Origin: Crotalaria pallida
Taxonomy: Eukaryota > Streptophyta > Magnoliopsida > Fabales > Fabaceae
NCBI GenBank assembly: GCA_037953625.1
Contig: CM075651.1
Coordinates: 134,816,501 to 134,880,500 of the forward strand
Direction of reading: 5' to 3'
Length of the DNA: 64,000 nucleotides
Part shown: one piece after another, positions 11,584 through 24,031 of the stretch
Layout of the letters: each line of letters opens with the position of its first letter
Numbering within the stretch: position 1 is the first letter of the stretch
Made by a program: the position numbers and the translations under genes
Notes under the pieces: model-generated
Databases searched by the model: none
Told to the model about the DNA's origin: nothing
What the model saw: only the letters and a program-made list of their open reading frames with translations

Positions 11584-14500
11584 ATGGCATTCCGCACCCT
11601 TGTCCTCCTCCTCCATCACTCCAACACCACACTCACCAGATCATGCCGCACCATTCCCTCTTCCCTCTTCTCTTCTTCGTGCCACCGTTTCGCGCCACGG
11701 GAGCCACCATCCCCGAAGAAGATTCCATTCACGGTCTCTGTTCACGGGAAGACGTGGCAGGACCCCTACCACTGGATGTCCGACACCAACGACCCACATT
11801 TACTGGACCATCTCCACCGCGAAAACACCTACTCCGAAGCCTTCATGGCCGATGCTCACGAACTACGGCACAAGCTGTCTTCCGAGATGAAAAGCCGAAT
11901 ACCCTCCACCGTTTCCACACCCCCCGAGCGTTGGGGACCCTGGTTAGTTTGTGCTTTCCCGTTTTTACCCTCACTGTAGTAATTTTGCACTGTCTGATGG
12001 GGTGCGAAATTTACTTGCTTCCTAAAGTTTTTGCGCCGCACGTCCCTCAAGATTTCGGATATACCAATTTGATCCTCCTTCAGGGACCAAGTTGGTACAT
12101 TCGAAAATAAATTTCGAGGGACCAAGTTGGTACATTCGAAAATAAATCTCGAGGGACCAAATTGGTACAATGCAAAAACATCAAGAACTAACATCATTAC
12201 ACTTGGGTTCTTTATGAATTTAATTGATTTCATTTTTTTTTATACCTTTTCTTGGTCAGGCTATATTACCAGTACATTCCCGAGGGAAAGGAATATCCTG
12301 TACTTTGCAGAAAACTCGAAACTGTCAGAACTGGTTGGATGAAGACTTTTCTTCCCCGTGCAATAGCAGGATCGAAAAGGGAGGAGATTTTGCTTGACTG
12401 GAACCAACTTGCAGAGAAATATGGCTAGTTTCTTCTTCCTCTCATAAAGCAATAGTACATGCTAAGCTTACTCATTTTTCTATTTTTCTATTTTTCTTAT
12501 TTCCGTTCCTTTTAATGTTGGTGGCGATATTGGTGGAAAGGAAGCACTGAACTTGTGATTTTAAAGATGATATTATAAGGTGATTATCTCATAGAAACAG
12601 GGCATCCTTACTATATTGTTCTTAATGAGATTAGTTAAGTGCCAGTTTATTGCATCTACCAGTGTTGTCGAAATGTAAGATAATTAATCAAAGCAGAATG
12701 AAAGCTTGACATGTTTTATTAGTATATCATTTAACCCAAAAGAACAAATTATATCTCTTACCTTTGGACAGGCTTAGTGAAATAGTTTATGCTCAAATTG
12801 TGTACGTATACAATATACTTGAATTTCTTTTTTATTTTTTCCTCCCTTAGCGGTGATGGTTGATATTATAGACAATATTACAGGGTATGTCCATGTTGGA
12901 ACATGCAGAGTTTCACCTGACCACAACTACCTAGCCTACACACTTGACGTTTCTGGATGTGAACAGTTCACACTTCAAGTAAAAAACCTCAGAAGTGGAC
13001 TGACAGATCCAAACCTGGAAGTTAACGGTGTTGTTAGCTTGGCATGGGCTCAAGACACAACTTGTCTGTTTTACACTCTGTCAGATGAAAACCAGCGACC
13101 TTACAGGCAAAATCTTATAATTAGACTTTCTTTTTCCTTTTTTTTTTGGTTGGTCTTATGGGTTTGGGATGCGAGATACCTAACCTTCATATGATATTAT
13201 GGCAGGGTTGTCTGCAGAAAACTTGGATCGGATCATGTGAATGATCTTCCAGTATTTACTGAAAGCGATTCCAGCTTTTGCGTGGACATAACTAGCACAA
13301 AAGATGGCAAGTTCATAACTGTGAACTCAAACTCAAGGACTTCATCTGAGGAAGGAACTTATATATCAACTTTTGCGAATTTTATAATGAGATTATTCTT
13401 TTCTAGTAATATGTTGATCTTGATGCATATTGCAGGTTTATGCAATAGATTCGGCCAATCCAACGGATGGCTTACAAAGAATTTGTAAACGTACTTCTGG
13501 TGTACAGTATTTTGTGGAACATCACTCTGGTCTATTTTATATCCTTACCAATGCTCCTATGCCTGACGGTCAATGGTCTGGTGAAGATTATTACCTAGTT
13601 AGATGCCGAGTTGAAGATATAGAGTCAGCTAAATGGGAGGTTATGTTTCATCAGAGCTTCATACATCTTGCTTTTGAGTTCTGTAATCTGTATTCTGTGT
13701 GCGTTAGTGTTATGGAATATGGAGTCTCAAACTCCTCTTTTGTTATGTTTATGTTTTTGATCAGAATGTCATCCTTCCTGATAAAGATACCAGCTTATGT
13801 GATATGGACATTTTCAATGGACATCTAGTTCTTTTCCTCAATAAGAAAGGTCTTCCTCTGTTGTGTTCTGTGGACTTACCTATCCAAATTGATATCAAGG
13901 TATCTATATAAATTGCTACTTTACTAACATATGTTGTTAACACTGGAACTGAATGTTTCGTGTTATTATTTGTGTTATCTATTTTGCCTCTCCAGTCTCC
14001 AGCACCTATAGCCAAGTTCATGAAGAATGTGCCCTGTGAAGTGTGAACTATAGAAAAGAAAAGGATAAAATATAATAACACGAGTCTGTTGCGAAGTTTA
14101 TTGTTATGAGTGTGTGTACCTACCTAGATATTGAGAATTGTTCAGACATGTGCTATTTATGCATATTATTTTCCTGTAGCTTGTATTATATGATTTCTTC
14201 TCTAGAATAGAATGTACTGATGGTAAATTTTAACATAAAGCTCCATAAAGATGGATTATAAATAAACTATCTTATGGCAATTTATAATTTACATGTGATA
14301 ACATGTTTGACCTTATTTTGTGTTTCTTTCCAGCATCGAATATATATTCAAGACCTGAAACCATGGTACTTTCCTCTGCCATCAAATGTTTGCAGTTCTG
14401 TTCCTGGTTCAAATCACGACTTCTTGAATACAGTTTACCGTGTGGTGCTTTCATCACCTGTGGTATGACTATTGTAATTATTGATGTACTAAAGATTTGT

Positions 14501-17294
14501 AGAATTTGATGGTGCTTTAATTGGTTCATCTGATCATTTTATGTGGATATGCTTGATAAAATCCTTAAAATTAATAGTTCTAATAATGTTGAACTTTTGG
14601 GTGATTGAGGAAGGTGCTAAATTCAAGGAAGACTTGGCTGTAATTATCGCGATTCAACTCCATTTCTATACTTCCTGTTTGCCATGTGCCTTCACTTGCT
14701 ATTTGTAATTGTGGGAGTTGAACTGTTGGTGGTGTTGTGACTTGTGTCTATTGTTCATCTTCAGATTTAGTAATTTATGGCCTCTCAAAAAATCGGAGTT
14801 TGATGTAAATTGGCACATCTCTAATCTACCCAAACCCAACAAGCATATTTGATTACTTGTAATAATTAAAATTCATTAAAAACATAATACTGCCATGAAG
14901 ATTATCTTTCAATGTTTATGACTTCATTGTTCATATTTGTTTAACTGTTATATTTTTTTGCTTCAACTTTGAAACTTCTGGGTTCTACATTAAATTTCTT
15001 TTCCTTGCTTGGGTTTTGGTGGGGGTGGACAGATGCCGGATGTAATTGTTGACTATGACATGTCAAGGCATACATACTCAATTGTGCATCAAGAGGAAGT
15101 GATTTGGGATTCTGTTGGGAAGTCATATACACAAAGCTTTGAGCTAAATAAGAATGAAGTTCAAGAGGTACATAGTGATAAGAAAGAGTCCCCCGCAAAT
15201 TCTGGTTCACAGATATGGAATGACTTTTCTCGAGTATTCTGTTGTCAGAGGGAGGAAGTTATTTCCCATGATGGTGTAAGGGTTCCGCTCACAATTGTGT
15301 TCTCTAGAGAATCCTGGCGGAAGGGTCTATCCCCAGGACTTTTAGTAGGCTATGGAGCTTATGGAGAAGATTTGGATAAGAGCTGGTGTTCAGATCGCCT
15401 GAGTTTGCTAGAACGTGGTTGGGTAGTGGCATTTGCTGATGTAAGGTTGGTTACTTCACCTGGTATTTATGTTTACAGTTCTGCTAGGTTTCGTATGGGT
15501 CTTTTTGTATATTGCACATTCTTGTTTCTTGTGATATGCTTCAAGTTGAGATCAATGAAATTGAATGTTTTGCCCATTGGAATTTGATAATGGCTCTCTT
15601 GGTTTAGACTTTAGATAAATGTGAAGTCTTTATTGTGATTTCTGACTTCTATATATGTATTTTTAAAATATTATGCCAGAGGCGGTGGTGGTGGAGGTGA
15701 TTCTTCATGGCATAAATCTGGCCGTGGGTTAAACAAACATAATTCAATATTTGACTTTGTATCTTGTGGCAACTACCTGGTTAATGAGGGTTATGTTCAG
15801 AGAGATCAGCTTGGTGCCATTGGATGGAGTGCAGGCAGCCTTCTTATTGGTGCAGCTATGAATATGTATCCCCAACTCTTTCGTGCTGCCATATTAAAGG
15901 TTAGTTTTGTGTAATTAATTGTGATTGTTACCTTGTTATGAAGGCTAGTTTGGCAATGCAGGTGAGGAAATTTTTTGGACATTTCAAATTCAACCTCTTT
16001 AATTAGCAGTTTTTTCCTACTGTCTGGTTCCTCCTTTGTTACTAATAGAGTATATGTAGTACAATTTTCGCCAAAATACTGATTGCTAGAAATGAAAATA
16101 TGAAATTATTAAATCAATTATCACCTGTAAACCTTTGAAGAAAAGAGAGCATGTTTGACGCTTATGCTGAACTTTCAAGTTTGGAGAGAATTAACTTTCA
16201 CAATATCAGGTTTACAAAAACCTGCTTTGAAAGTTGCTCATTGTTGAACGACAATTACTTTTTGATACCATGAGAGCATAACACACTCAGCTAGCCTAAA
16301 AACCTATTCTAGCTCCTCATAGTACTATGTTAGTTTGGATGTTTGAACTATGACCTCCCCATAAAGGCACAAACTACTCAAAAAGTCAAAATCTCCTCAG
16401 CACTGGCCAAATTTTATTGGCTTTGTTGTAGCTCTATGAAGCTCTATGTGTTTGGAACTTGAATTTCAATGTCCATACAGTAAAATGATTTTCTTTGTGA
16501 TTTCATCCTTCAACTGTATGTCATGCACATTTTCTGTCATATATATTTCTCCTAATGATATCTGTTCTGCTTTCTATGCCAGAATTCAAAATAGAAAAAG
16601 TGTGGTATAATTTAATGACACAAATTCACTCATTTGGATTTAATATTGGGAGTGGATTATATCAATCTTTCTCATGCTTTATCCATAATTTCATGTCTAA
16701 TTGTTTTCCCTTTGATTTTTTTTTTGGATAAGATTGTTTTCCCTTTGATGATCGTATGGGTATATATCAGGTACCATTTCTTGATGTGTGCAATACACTC
16801 CTGGATCCCAGTCTGCCCCTCACAATTTTAGATTATGAAGAATTCGGAAATCCTCAGATACAGTCAAATTTTGATTCTATTTTAAGTTATTCTCCTTATG
16901 ACAACATTCCTCAAGGCATTTGCTTTCCTTCAGTTCTGGTTACAGCAGCAATTAACGATTCAAGGCAAAATTACTCTTACCCATCTTCTATTAGATGCAC
17001 ATATGCTTTCTTGACGTGCATTATTTGCCTTTAAATTATGCATTTAAGAACTATTAGTTCATGCAAATGTTGATATTCGCATTTGCATTCATTCTCAGGG
17101 TTGGTGTTTGGGAAGGTGCAAAGTGGGTGGCTAAAGTACGAGATAGTACCTGCTCTAATTGTTCTCGTGCTGTCATTATGAAAACAAGTATGATAGGAGG
17201 GCATTTTGGAGAAGGTGGTCACTATGGTCAATGTGATGAAACAGCTTATGAGTATGCTTTCCTCATGAAAGCTTTTGGGATTTTAAAAGAATAA
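11584..17294 (+). CDS. Prolyl oligopeptidase family (S9A) serine peptidase, oligopeptidase B/protease 2-like, 11 exons
   Basis: Inferred exons: 11584-11942, 12260-12423, 12884-13106, 13206-13362, 13436-13639, 13765-13899, 14334-14462, 15033-15445, 15680-15899, 16771-16964 and 17099-17294, about 797 residues. The N-terminal beta-propeller part (TWQDPYHWM, then YVHVGTCRVSPDHNYLAYT) is followed by an alpha/beta-hydrolase domain. The triad is visible: Ser about 645 in GWSAGS, Asp about 731 in NDSRVGVWE, His about 768 in GGHFGEGG. From family knowledge such enzymes cleave short peptides, oligopeptidase B after basic residues; specificity here is unproven. The first 45 residues are rich in Arg, Ser and Thr, suggesting an organelle transit peptide. 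It resembles Arabidopsis At5g66960 from memory. Introns 2, 3 and 10 need GC donors and intron 4 lacks any GT donor, yet the summed frame stays open to TAA at 17292-17294. The ATG is the first in a good context and precedes the transit-like region. Confidence 0.87.
12082..12175. repeat. 35-bp tandem repeat in intron 1
   Basis: The word AGGGACCAAGTTGGTAC recurs at 12082 and 12117, with a third partial, diverged copy at 12152, a 35-bp period with TTCGAAAATAAAT between copies. The same words occur in the foldback element at 49981-50242, so this is probably the remnant of a related MITE arm that duplicated. It lies inside the first intron of the peptidase gene. Confidence 0.75.
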
Positions 17295-18150
17295 AGTACA
17301 TTTATGAGTATAGCTGTTGGAAGGTTATTTTGAATCAGCGAAAGACTTTCATTTGGGACAAGGAAAAGGTGTTGTTATTCCTATCCTCATGGTGCACAGT
17401 CAGTATTAGCCTTCTTAGATGCATATAACATGGTGCTTCTCGGATGCTTTTGCTTCACTGAGCTCTCCAGCATTATTTTATTTAAAGGTAACTGTTTTTA
17501 CATGAGATAAATTTGCATCAGTGTTAATTGATCTTGTTAATCTTCCCATTACTTATGCAGTTCGATTTGCTGCACTCTTTTCAGATGAGAGGCAATTGGT
17601 TGTGCTCGGAGCCAAGGAATTACCAACCTTCGTTGTTTGGGGAGAGAGAAGAGATGAGAATTAGAACATTACATGATATGGCCGGCTTATCCACCTATGA
17701 TACTAAGAGATTATAAATAACTAGGAAAATCAATTTTTGATTTGAAGTCTTGAACTTATTCTGCAGACACTTCCAAGTTGTTACGCACTCTGCGGAATCT
17801 TTCTTCCCTTTGTGCACTGCTGGGGTACTACAACTTGGGAGAAGGAAACTCACTTTATGGTTTGTAAAAAGCTGATTGATTTTAATGCCAGAAACTGTGA
17901 AGCAAAAACTAGAGTGCATGCGCCTAATTCCTTTTTTTACTTTCGGGTTTATACACTTACAAGCAAGGATATGTAGTTACTTAACTTTTCCTTTTTCCTT
18001 TTTTTTTTTTTGGGTTTTGTTTGAAATTTTCTATGCCCTTTTCTACTTGCTATCGTTCTTATGTGCAGTGGTGCCCAGTTGTTGCTGGAGTCAATGGTGC
18101 AGAGGCCAGAAACACATCCCTTGTTATACCTGAAATGATGATATGATAGA
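17295..18150 (+). other. 3' flank / probable 3' UTR of the peptidase gene
   Basis: Downstream of the peptidase stop codon, moderately GC-balanced compared with the spacer to the right. Short open stretches (for example near 17570-17700) show no family I recognise. They may belong to a long or spliced 3' UTR. No clear polyadenylation site was fixed. Confidence 0.35.
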
Positions 18151-19507
18151 GGGCTTGATTATTTCAGTTGCTCCTCCTTTCATGTTTCTTAGTAATTGAA
18201 ATACTACTAGTTTTTTCTGAACTTTTGGGATGTGTTCATAGTGCCTGCTGTAAAAATGACATCTTCCAATAATCCCTTTTTACTAGATGATTATGTGCTC
18301 CTCCCAGTCAGCATATATCATCAATTCATCATACATTTTATCTGATGGATCTTGTTACAAATTTGCTAATTTAAGTTTTTATCAACAACAGTTCAAAAAA
18401 AAAAAAAAAAAAAAGAGGGGGTTTTATCAACAAGGTTTAGCATAGTTGATAGATAATTGAACTCTTTAAGCATGACTGCATGAGGCCAATGATTTGATCT
18501 TTGTCGTATGTATAGAAGTATCTTTGTCATATGTATAGTAAGATGTTCAATAAAAAATCTCATTAATTTTCGGTTATCGGTCTAAGCGAATTCTTGGTTC
18601 ACACCACAAAAAAGAAAAAAAAGTTTGTCATGTTTTTGTTGACGTTATGCTTTGGAATATGGAAAGTTTCCACCTAGTTCTTTTTTGACAATAGATTGAA
18701 AGATAAATGAAAATAAAACTAAAACTCAATTTAGTATCTGCGCCTCTAAATTAAAGTCAGTTTGAATGGCATACTAGGGGGGAGGGAAGAAGGGACTGGT
18801 GAGAATGAAAAAGGAGGTAGGGTCATGTATGGTGAATAAACACATTAGTTCAACACTCAAGGTTTTATGTGTTATATTTTTTTTTTGGTGATATATGTGT
18901 TATATTTTCTAAACTATAAAGTAAGATGTTCCAATTCAAAAAAAAAAAAAAAAAAAAAAGGTAAGATGTTGAATAAAAAATTCATTTATTTTGGAGAGCC
19001 ACATTCATTCCTTTTTTGTTATATAAAAAAATAAGGTGAATTGGGCTGGGGGATGTGAATGGATCCTATGCAAACTGCATGTCTTTACAGCATAATATCA
19101 GCCATTGGTGGAAAAATGAAGTACTAGTAGTAATTTTTAAATTATAAAATCTCAATGATAAATAGCATTCAATGGGTAAATTGGTGTTGTACCCCAATCA
19201 CGAGTTGAAGGATCCAAATCTAAGTGAAAACGTTAATGTCGGTAGCGAGATTATAAGACAAAACTTTACCAATTAGACCAACTTTGGTTTGCAAGAGTCA
19301 CATTCATTCATTTTTCCTTTATGCTGAAGCAGATTTTAAAGATAGAATTATTAAGAATAAATGTCATAGTAATGACTCATGGAAAAATGTAGGGTTTTTT
19401 TTTTTATTATATATTATTGAGATATGAAAGAATACACACTTATGATTATTTTTCTTATATCAGAAACCTTAATAAGTGTCCTTAGGACACTTGTTGGTCA
19501 GACCCCA
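18151..19507. other. Intergenic, A-rich tracts only
   Basis: AT-rich spacer with three notable features: two poly(A) runs of about 20 (near 18396-18415 and 18938-18959), the second followed by a repeated GTAAGATGTT word. These could be tails of old retroposons, but no flanking duplications or bodies were established. No gene seen. Confidence 0.5.
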
Positions 19508-19516
19508 AATATATTA

Positions 19517-20012
19517 GGCTTAATTATGTCACAAGTCCCTGAAGTTTGGGATACTTTTGTCAGATACCCTTATTCTTTTTTTTTTCGATGTCTGACTCGC
19601 CGAAGTTACTTCTAAGTTTGTCATATATCCCTGCTACCAATTTTGACCAATTTTGCTGACATGTAACATCGGAATCCTGGTTAGAGGGCCAGGAGGTTAG
19701 GCACCTGGTGCCCCGTAGGCAAAGATACTTTTTTTTTTAATTAAAAAACTTAATATTTTTATATTTTTAGTTAAATAAAAAAAGAAAAGAAAGGATTAAA
19801 GAGAGATGTGACATCACACAGCACCACATGACCAATCTCTTGCGTCTGATTAGAATTTTGATGTTACTTGTCAACAAAATTGCCCATAATTGGTAATAGG
19901 GGTATATGACAAACCTAGAAGTTACTTCAGGGAGTCAAACATTGAGAAAAAAAAAATAAGGGTATCTGACAAAAGTACCCCAAACTTCAGGGACTTATAA
20001 CATAATTAAGCC
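19517..20012. mobile_element. MULE-type MITE with 9-bp target duplication
   Basis: Ends GGCTTAATTATG and CATAATTAAGCC are inverted repeats. The arms continue inward as CCCTGAAGTTTGGG and CCCAAACTTCAGGG, then more loosely for over 100 bp. It is flanked by a perfect 9-bp direct repeat AATATATTA at 19508-19516 and 20013-20021. A 9-bp duplication fits Mutator-like transposition. It is 496 bp and non-coding, so it must be mobilised in trans. Confidence 0.85.
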
Positions 20013-20021
20013 AATATATTA

Positions 20022-21481
20022 TTATGTAGTATATGAAGGAGATCGATCAAGTCAATCACGATGGGAAATTTATTTAAATATTTAAGTGATTAGGAAAAAA
20101 AAGCTTAATAATATTCATATATGTTATAACTAACAAAAAAACAAACTGAGAATCGTCTTGGAGTGGACCTTATCAAGGCAAGGGACATGCATGAGTTTTT
20201 CATGGACTCCACAAGGAGTAAGCTTTGATTAAAAGGTGATGGAAACTCACAAATAATTCGATGGCACATATATTTAATATTTTCACAGTTTTAATTTGCA
20301 TACGCTAATAGCAGTAGTGAAATCGACAAAAAGTGAATTCGTGTTGGTAACCACGTAAATTTTTTAAGATAGGAATAGATTAATGCTTTAAAGGTGCAGC
20401 CTAGTGTTTTAGGTGTAGCTCACTCTTTGCTAGCTATTAGCACTAAATTAAGGAGATAGATACGTGCAATCACAACCGCATTGATTAACTAAAAGGGATG
20501 TAATTGTTTTGTTTCCAATTCTAGAGTAAAAGGTTTACCATACTAAATTGCCCTTGTTGTTCTCTATCTCAATAAGCCATCAATGAAATAGACAATGACA
20601 AACACAAAATGATGAGCTTGGTTAATGTTGGTGATTTTCTGGTTTTAAATTACGTATAGTCAAGCAATTAAGTATCATTTACCGTCAATTCATTCAATTC
20701 ATATATGAATGATGAATTTAACTTTGCCCGTATAATTAAAATGTTTACATCTAGCTCTAAAAAAAAAAAAAAAAAAAAAGAAACCAACAAACGTTGCTAT
20801 GAAGGTACCAGATTTTGAACTTTTGTATTCATGCATAATGTCTTAGTAACTCTATCAAGTGATCTACCATTTGAAAACAAGAAACATTTGATTAAATAAA
20901 AAAAAGTTAAGTGCATATTAAGAAATCACAATTGAAAAGTAATGAATAAATAAAATGAATGGTGAATTGAATTTAAAATTTAGAACATCAATAATTCTAC
21001 CAATATTCGTGGATCTATTCTATATTTTTTTTTTCATGTATAGTAGTAAAACATGACCTTTATTTTAATTATTATATTTTTTTGATAGATTTTTAATTGT
21101 TATATTTTGGTTAGGGAAATAGAATTACTAGTAACAGACTAAAAGGAAAAGTTAATATCTGGATACATGTTGTAAGCAGTTCCAAATTAAATTGTGAATC
21201 CAATCAAAATTGAATCGAACCGAATTAAAGATTGAGGTTTGGTTTGATTTCTCTAAAAGGAACCATTAACATTAGATTCAATTCACGATTTCATACTTTT
21301 ATAAATGGTAGGAATATATATCAACACTATTTAAAAACAAATTTTTTATAGACTTTTTTAAAATGGATATTAAGCTATCATCAATATAATAATCCATCAA
21401 ATAAAGCTATGAATTGAACATGGGACCTCCAACTCTCAAACCCTAAAAATTTAATTAGCACATGACCAAGTAGATTACAGT
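20022..21481. other. Intergenic, nothing recognised
   Basis: AT-rich spacer with a poly(A) run near 20759-20779. No gene, RNA or complete element was identified. Confidence 0.5.
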
Positions 21482-21498
21482 CATTTAAATTCTTATTT

Positions 21499-21601
21499 CT
21501 TTTTTTGTTTACATGGGAGATCTGGGACTAGAACCCATGACCTGGGGGAGGCGGAAATCCTAAGTGTCCCTGCAGCCACCAACTGGGCTATCTTACGCGA
21601 A
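21499..21601 (-). mobile_element. tRNA-derived SINE, family 1, copy 2
   Basis: Minus-strand SINE of about 103 bp. Box A on minus is TAGCCCAGTTGG and box B is GGTTCTAGTCC, then AAACA(n)-type tail. The flanks carry a 17-bp direct repeat, CATTTAAATTCTTATTT, at 21482-21498 and 21602-21618 (the last SINE base may overlap). This is direct evidence for target-primed insertion. It closely matches the copy at 51875. Confidence 0.85.
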
Positions 21602-21618
21602 CATTTAAATTCTTATTT

Positions 21619-22599
21619 AACATTAAAAAAAATGAACTGATTAATTAAACCGAACTGAACCATATATAATTCAGTTCAATTTAGTTTGATTTTAGTGGAA
21701 TAAAATAATAGGAATCAAATCAAATCAAACTATATACTTTTATTAGGTTTGGTGTCTAAATTTCCTTAAAAATTGAATCATCTAATCGCAAAATGCAACC
21801 TTACACCCCTAGATACGAATAATTTCTCATCTATGCATCTCAGATGACTATATGCACAGCAAACGTCTACGAGAAATCAAGATTCAAGAATAAGATAACG
21901 AATTTTAAAAATGAATTTTTTTTTTCTGTAAAATATTGATTTTAAATATGTTGACAAATAATCAATGCCCATGTAATAATTGGCCGAAAGCATTGCAGAA
22001 TTTGATGTTCTTCATGCACATGTTTTAGCCCTGTGCTACAACAATTAACGCTTATAATAGCCAGACACCACTCTTCAATCTCCATATCCTTTATAAGCAA
22101 GCATCTTATCATTTTAAATTTACAAATACTTTTTATATAAGAATTTCATTAACCTCAGTCGTAATGATCAAGAACAAACATCTAAAAATGATGTGTTTTC
22201 TTGAAAAAAAAAAAACTTTAAAACATTTTTTTCTTAAATATATCATTTTTCATAAAACTTATTCTTTTTTAATTATTTATCCGTAATCATAAAAGCCGAG
22301 ATTAAGATATTTTTTATATATAAATATATACATATATGAAATAGCTCAAGTAAAATCTTTAAAAAAAAGATAGATTAGATGAGAAATTAATCAAATATAC
22401 ATATATAATTAGTTTTAAATTTCAATTTCACTCTAAGATATCAACCAAGACAAAGGAAGAAGCATTGACATCATATTTGGTTCTTGTGCTGCATGCGATC
22501 TATCTGGAAACGACAGGTTCACGGATTTGATGTAGGTTTGTGAGAGAGTGAGTGGGAGAATGAATATCGTATTAAATTTAGTGGTGAAAGGCAAATGAA

Positions 22600-22645
<46 letters not shown>

Positions 22646-23278
22646 GCTGAGGTAAAATATAATGGTTGTGTGTAATGCATTTTTACTTTAAAAAATAAAT
22701 ATCGGATAAAATATCAAATAAAAAGTATTACTAGCGATGCATAAATAAATTTAAAATCCTCAAGTGGAATTATGGTTGACAAATGTGGAAAGAATGAAAA
22801 AAAAAATATGAATTGAAAGATGTATACGGACTACGGAGGGATCCAGAATCTAAAGAAAGGACGATATTAGTCTGAATAAATAAATAGTGAATACATTTAT
22901 ATAAAAAATTTCAAGGGAAATATATTTTGAAAAACAGTTGCATATATAAGAAATTTGTTATTTTTCCAAGTTTAAATATATAATAAATACATCTCCCTTA
23001 AAAAAAAAAAATATATATATATATAATAAATACATCACAAAATTAAATATAGCTATAAACCAATAATATTAATGTATGAATAGCTAATTATGGTTTAAAA
23101 ATGCATATTGGTTTCATCCATCCGGATACAATGTATTATCTGCGTCCAATTAAAAATGTTTTAAGCTTCACTTAAGATTCGGTATTTTTTAAAATTTAAG
23201 TTGAGGTTATAAAGGTTTATGATCTCAAGTTAAAAGCATTTTTTAGGACTTAGTAATTTTTTTTTAAATTTAAATTGA
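21619..23278. other. AT-rich intergenic, with an (AT)n microsatellite
   Basis: No gene seen. A dinucleotide AT run occupies about 22605-22642. The rest is low-complexity AT-rich sequence. Confidence 0.55.
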
Positions 23279-23349
23279 GGTCATAAGGATGACTTGCAAC
23301 CTAGCTATAAGTTGTAAGCACTACTTACAACTTAGCCACCCTTATGACC
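23279..23349. repeat. Two-tier hairpin (foldback)
   Basis: Outer arms GGTCATAAGG (23279-23288) and CCTTATGACC (23340-23349) enclose perfect inner arms TAAGTTGTAAG (23308-23318) and CTTACAACTTA (23324-23334) around a 5-base loop. Similar AAATTTAARTTGAGGT words occur on both sides (23190-23400), so it may be the core of a decayed foldback MITE. Confidence 0.6.
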
Positions 23350-24031
23350 CAATATTTTTTGTATATTTAAGTTAAGGTTGTGAGAGGTGCTCGCGACCTT
23401 GAAATTGTAAGACCAGATCACAACCTATGAAAGATGCTCTCAATACACTCACACTCTCCAAAGTTTTACGGTATCTAAATTATATCTCACAATACTTTCT
23501 AAATAAGGAAAAAATACAAGTTTAAAATGTTTTTAATCGGGACAACTTAAAACAAAGAACTTGAACCTAATGTATAACCTTGATCTCATTATTTTATTCC
23601 AATCCCAAACAATGTGAAACTTGTTAAAATATAATATTTCAAGAAAACACAATAGTTATTCACACCTAATTTTTCAGGTGTCCAACATTCGTAAGTGATT
23701 GTAAACACCTAAAATTATTTTGAGGTTATACGCCTCAAAACTTTAGAAAATCTATATACTTCATGATGACTTAGATCTTAATCTACTTTTCAAAAAAAAA
23801 ATCTTAATCTATATGAATAAGAATAAAAATAAAATTCAAAATTTAAGATGTTTAATCATCACCCAACGATTCAATTTTGTCGAAATTACTAGTCAATTTT
23901 TTTAAAAGGTTTTGCTAAAAATGGAGATTAAAAATGCTCAAAATAAATATTTTTCATTAGAAAGTTTGAATTTAAATAAATAAATAAAATATTTGTCTAT
24001 TTACCTTTTCAATGCAGCTTATAATTTTTCG

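Noticed and set aside
11541..12110. Longest open frame at the start of the peptidase locus (189 codons)
   Set aside because: It is out of frame with the peptidase exon 1 (11584-11942), runs into intron 1, and has no family resemblance.
17300..18130. Extra exons after the peptidase stop codon
   Set aside because: The peptidase domain is complete at 17294 and none of the open pieces match the family; kept only as flank.
19180..19290. Reverse tRNA-like words (ACCAATTAGACCAAC)
   Set aside because: Box B is too degenerate and the sequence cannot fold as a tRNA; at best an old SINE scrap.
22605..22642. AT repeat as a regulatory or structural element
   Set aside because: Plain dinucleotide microsatellite with no further signal.
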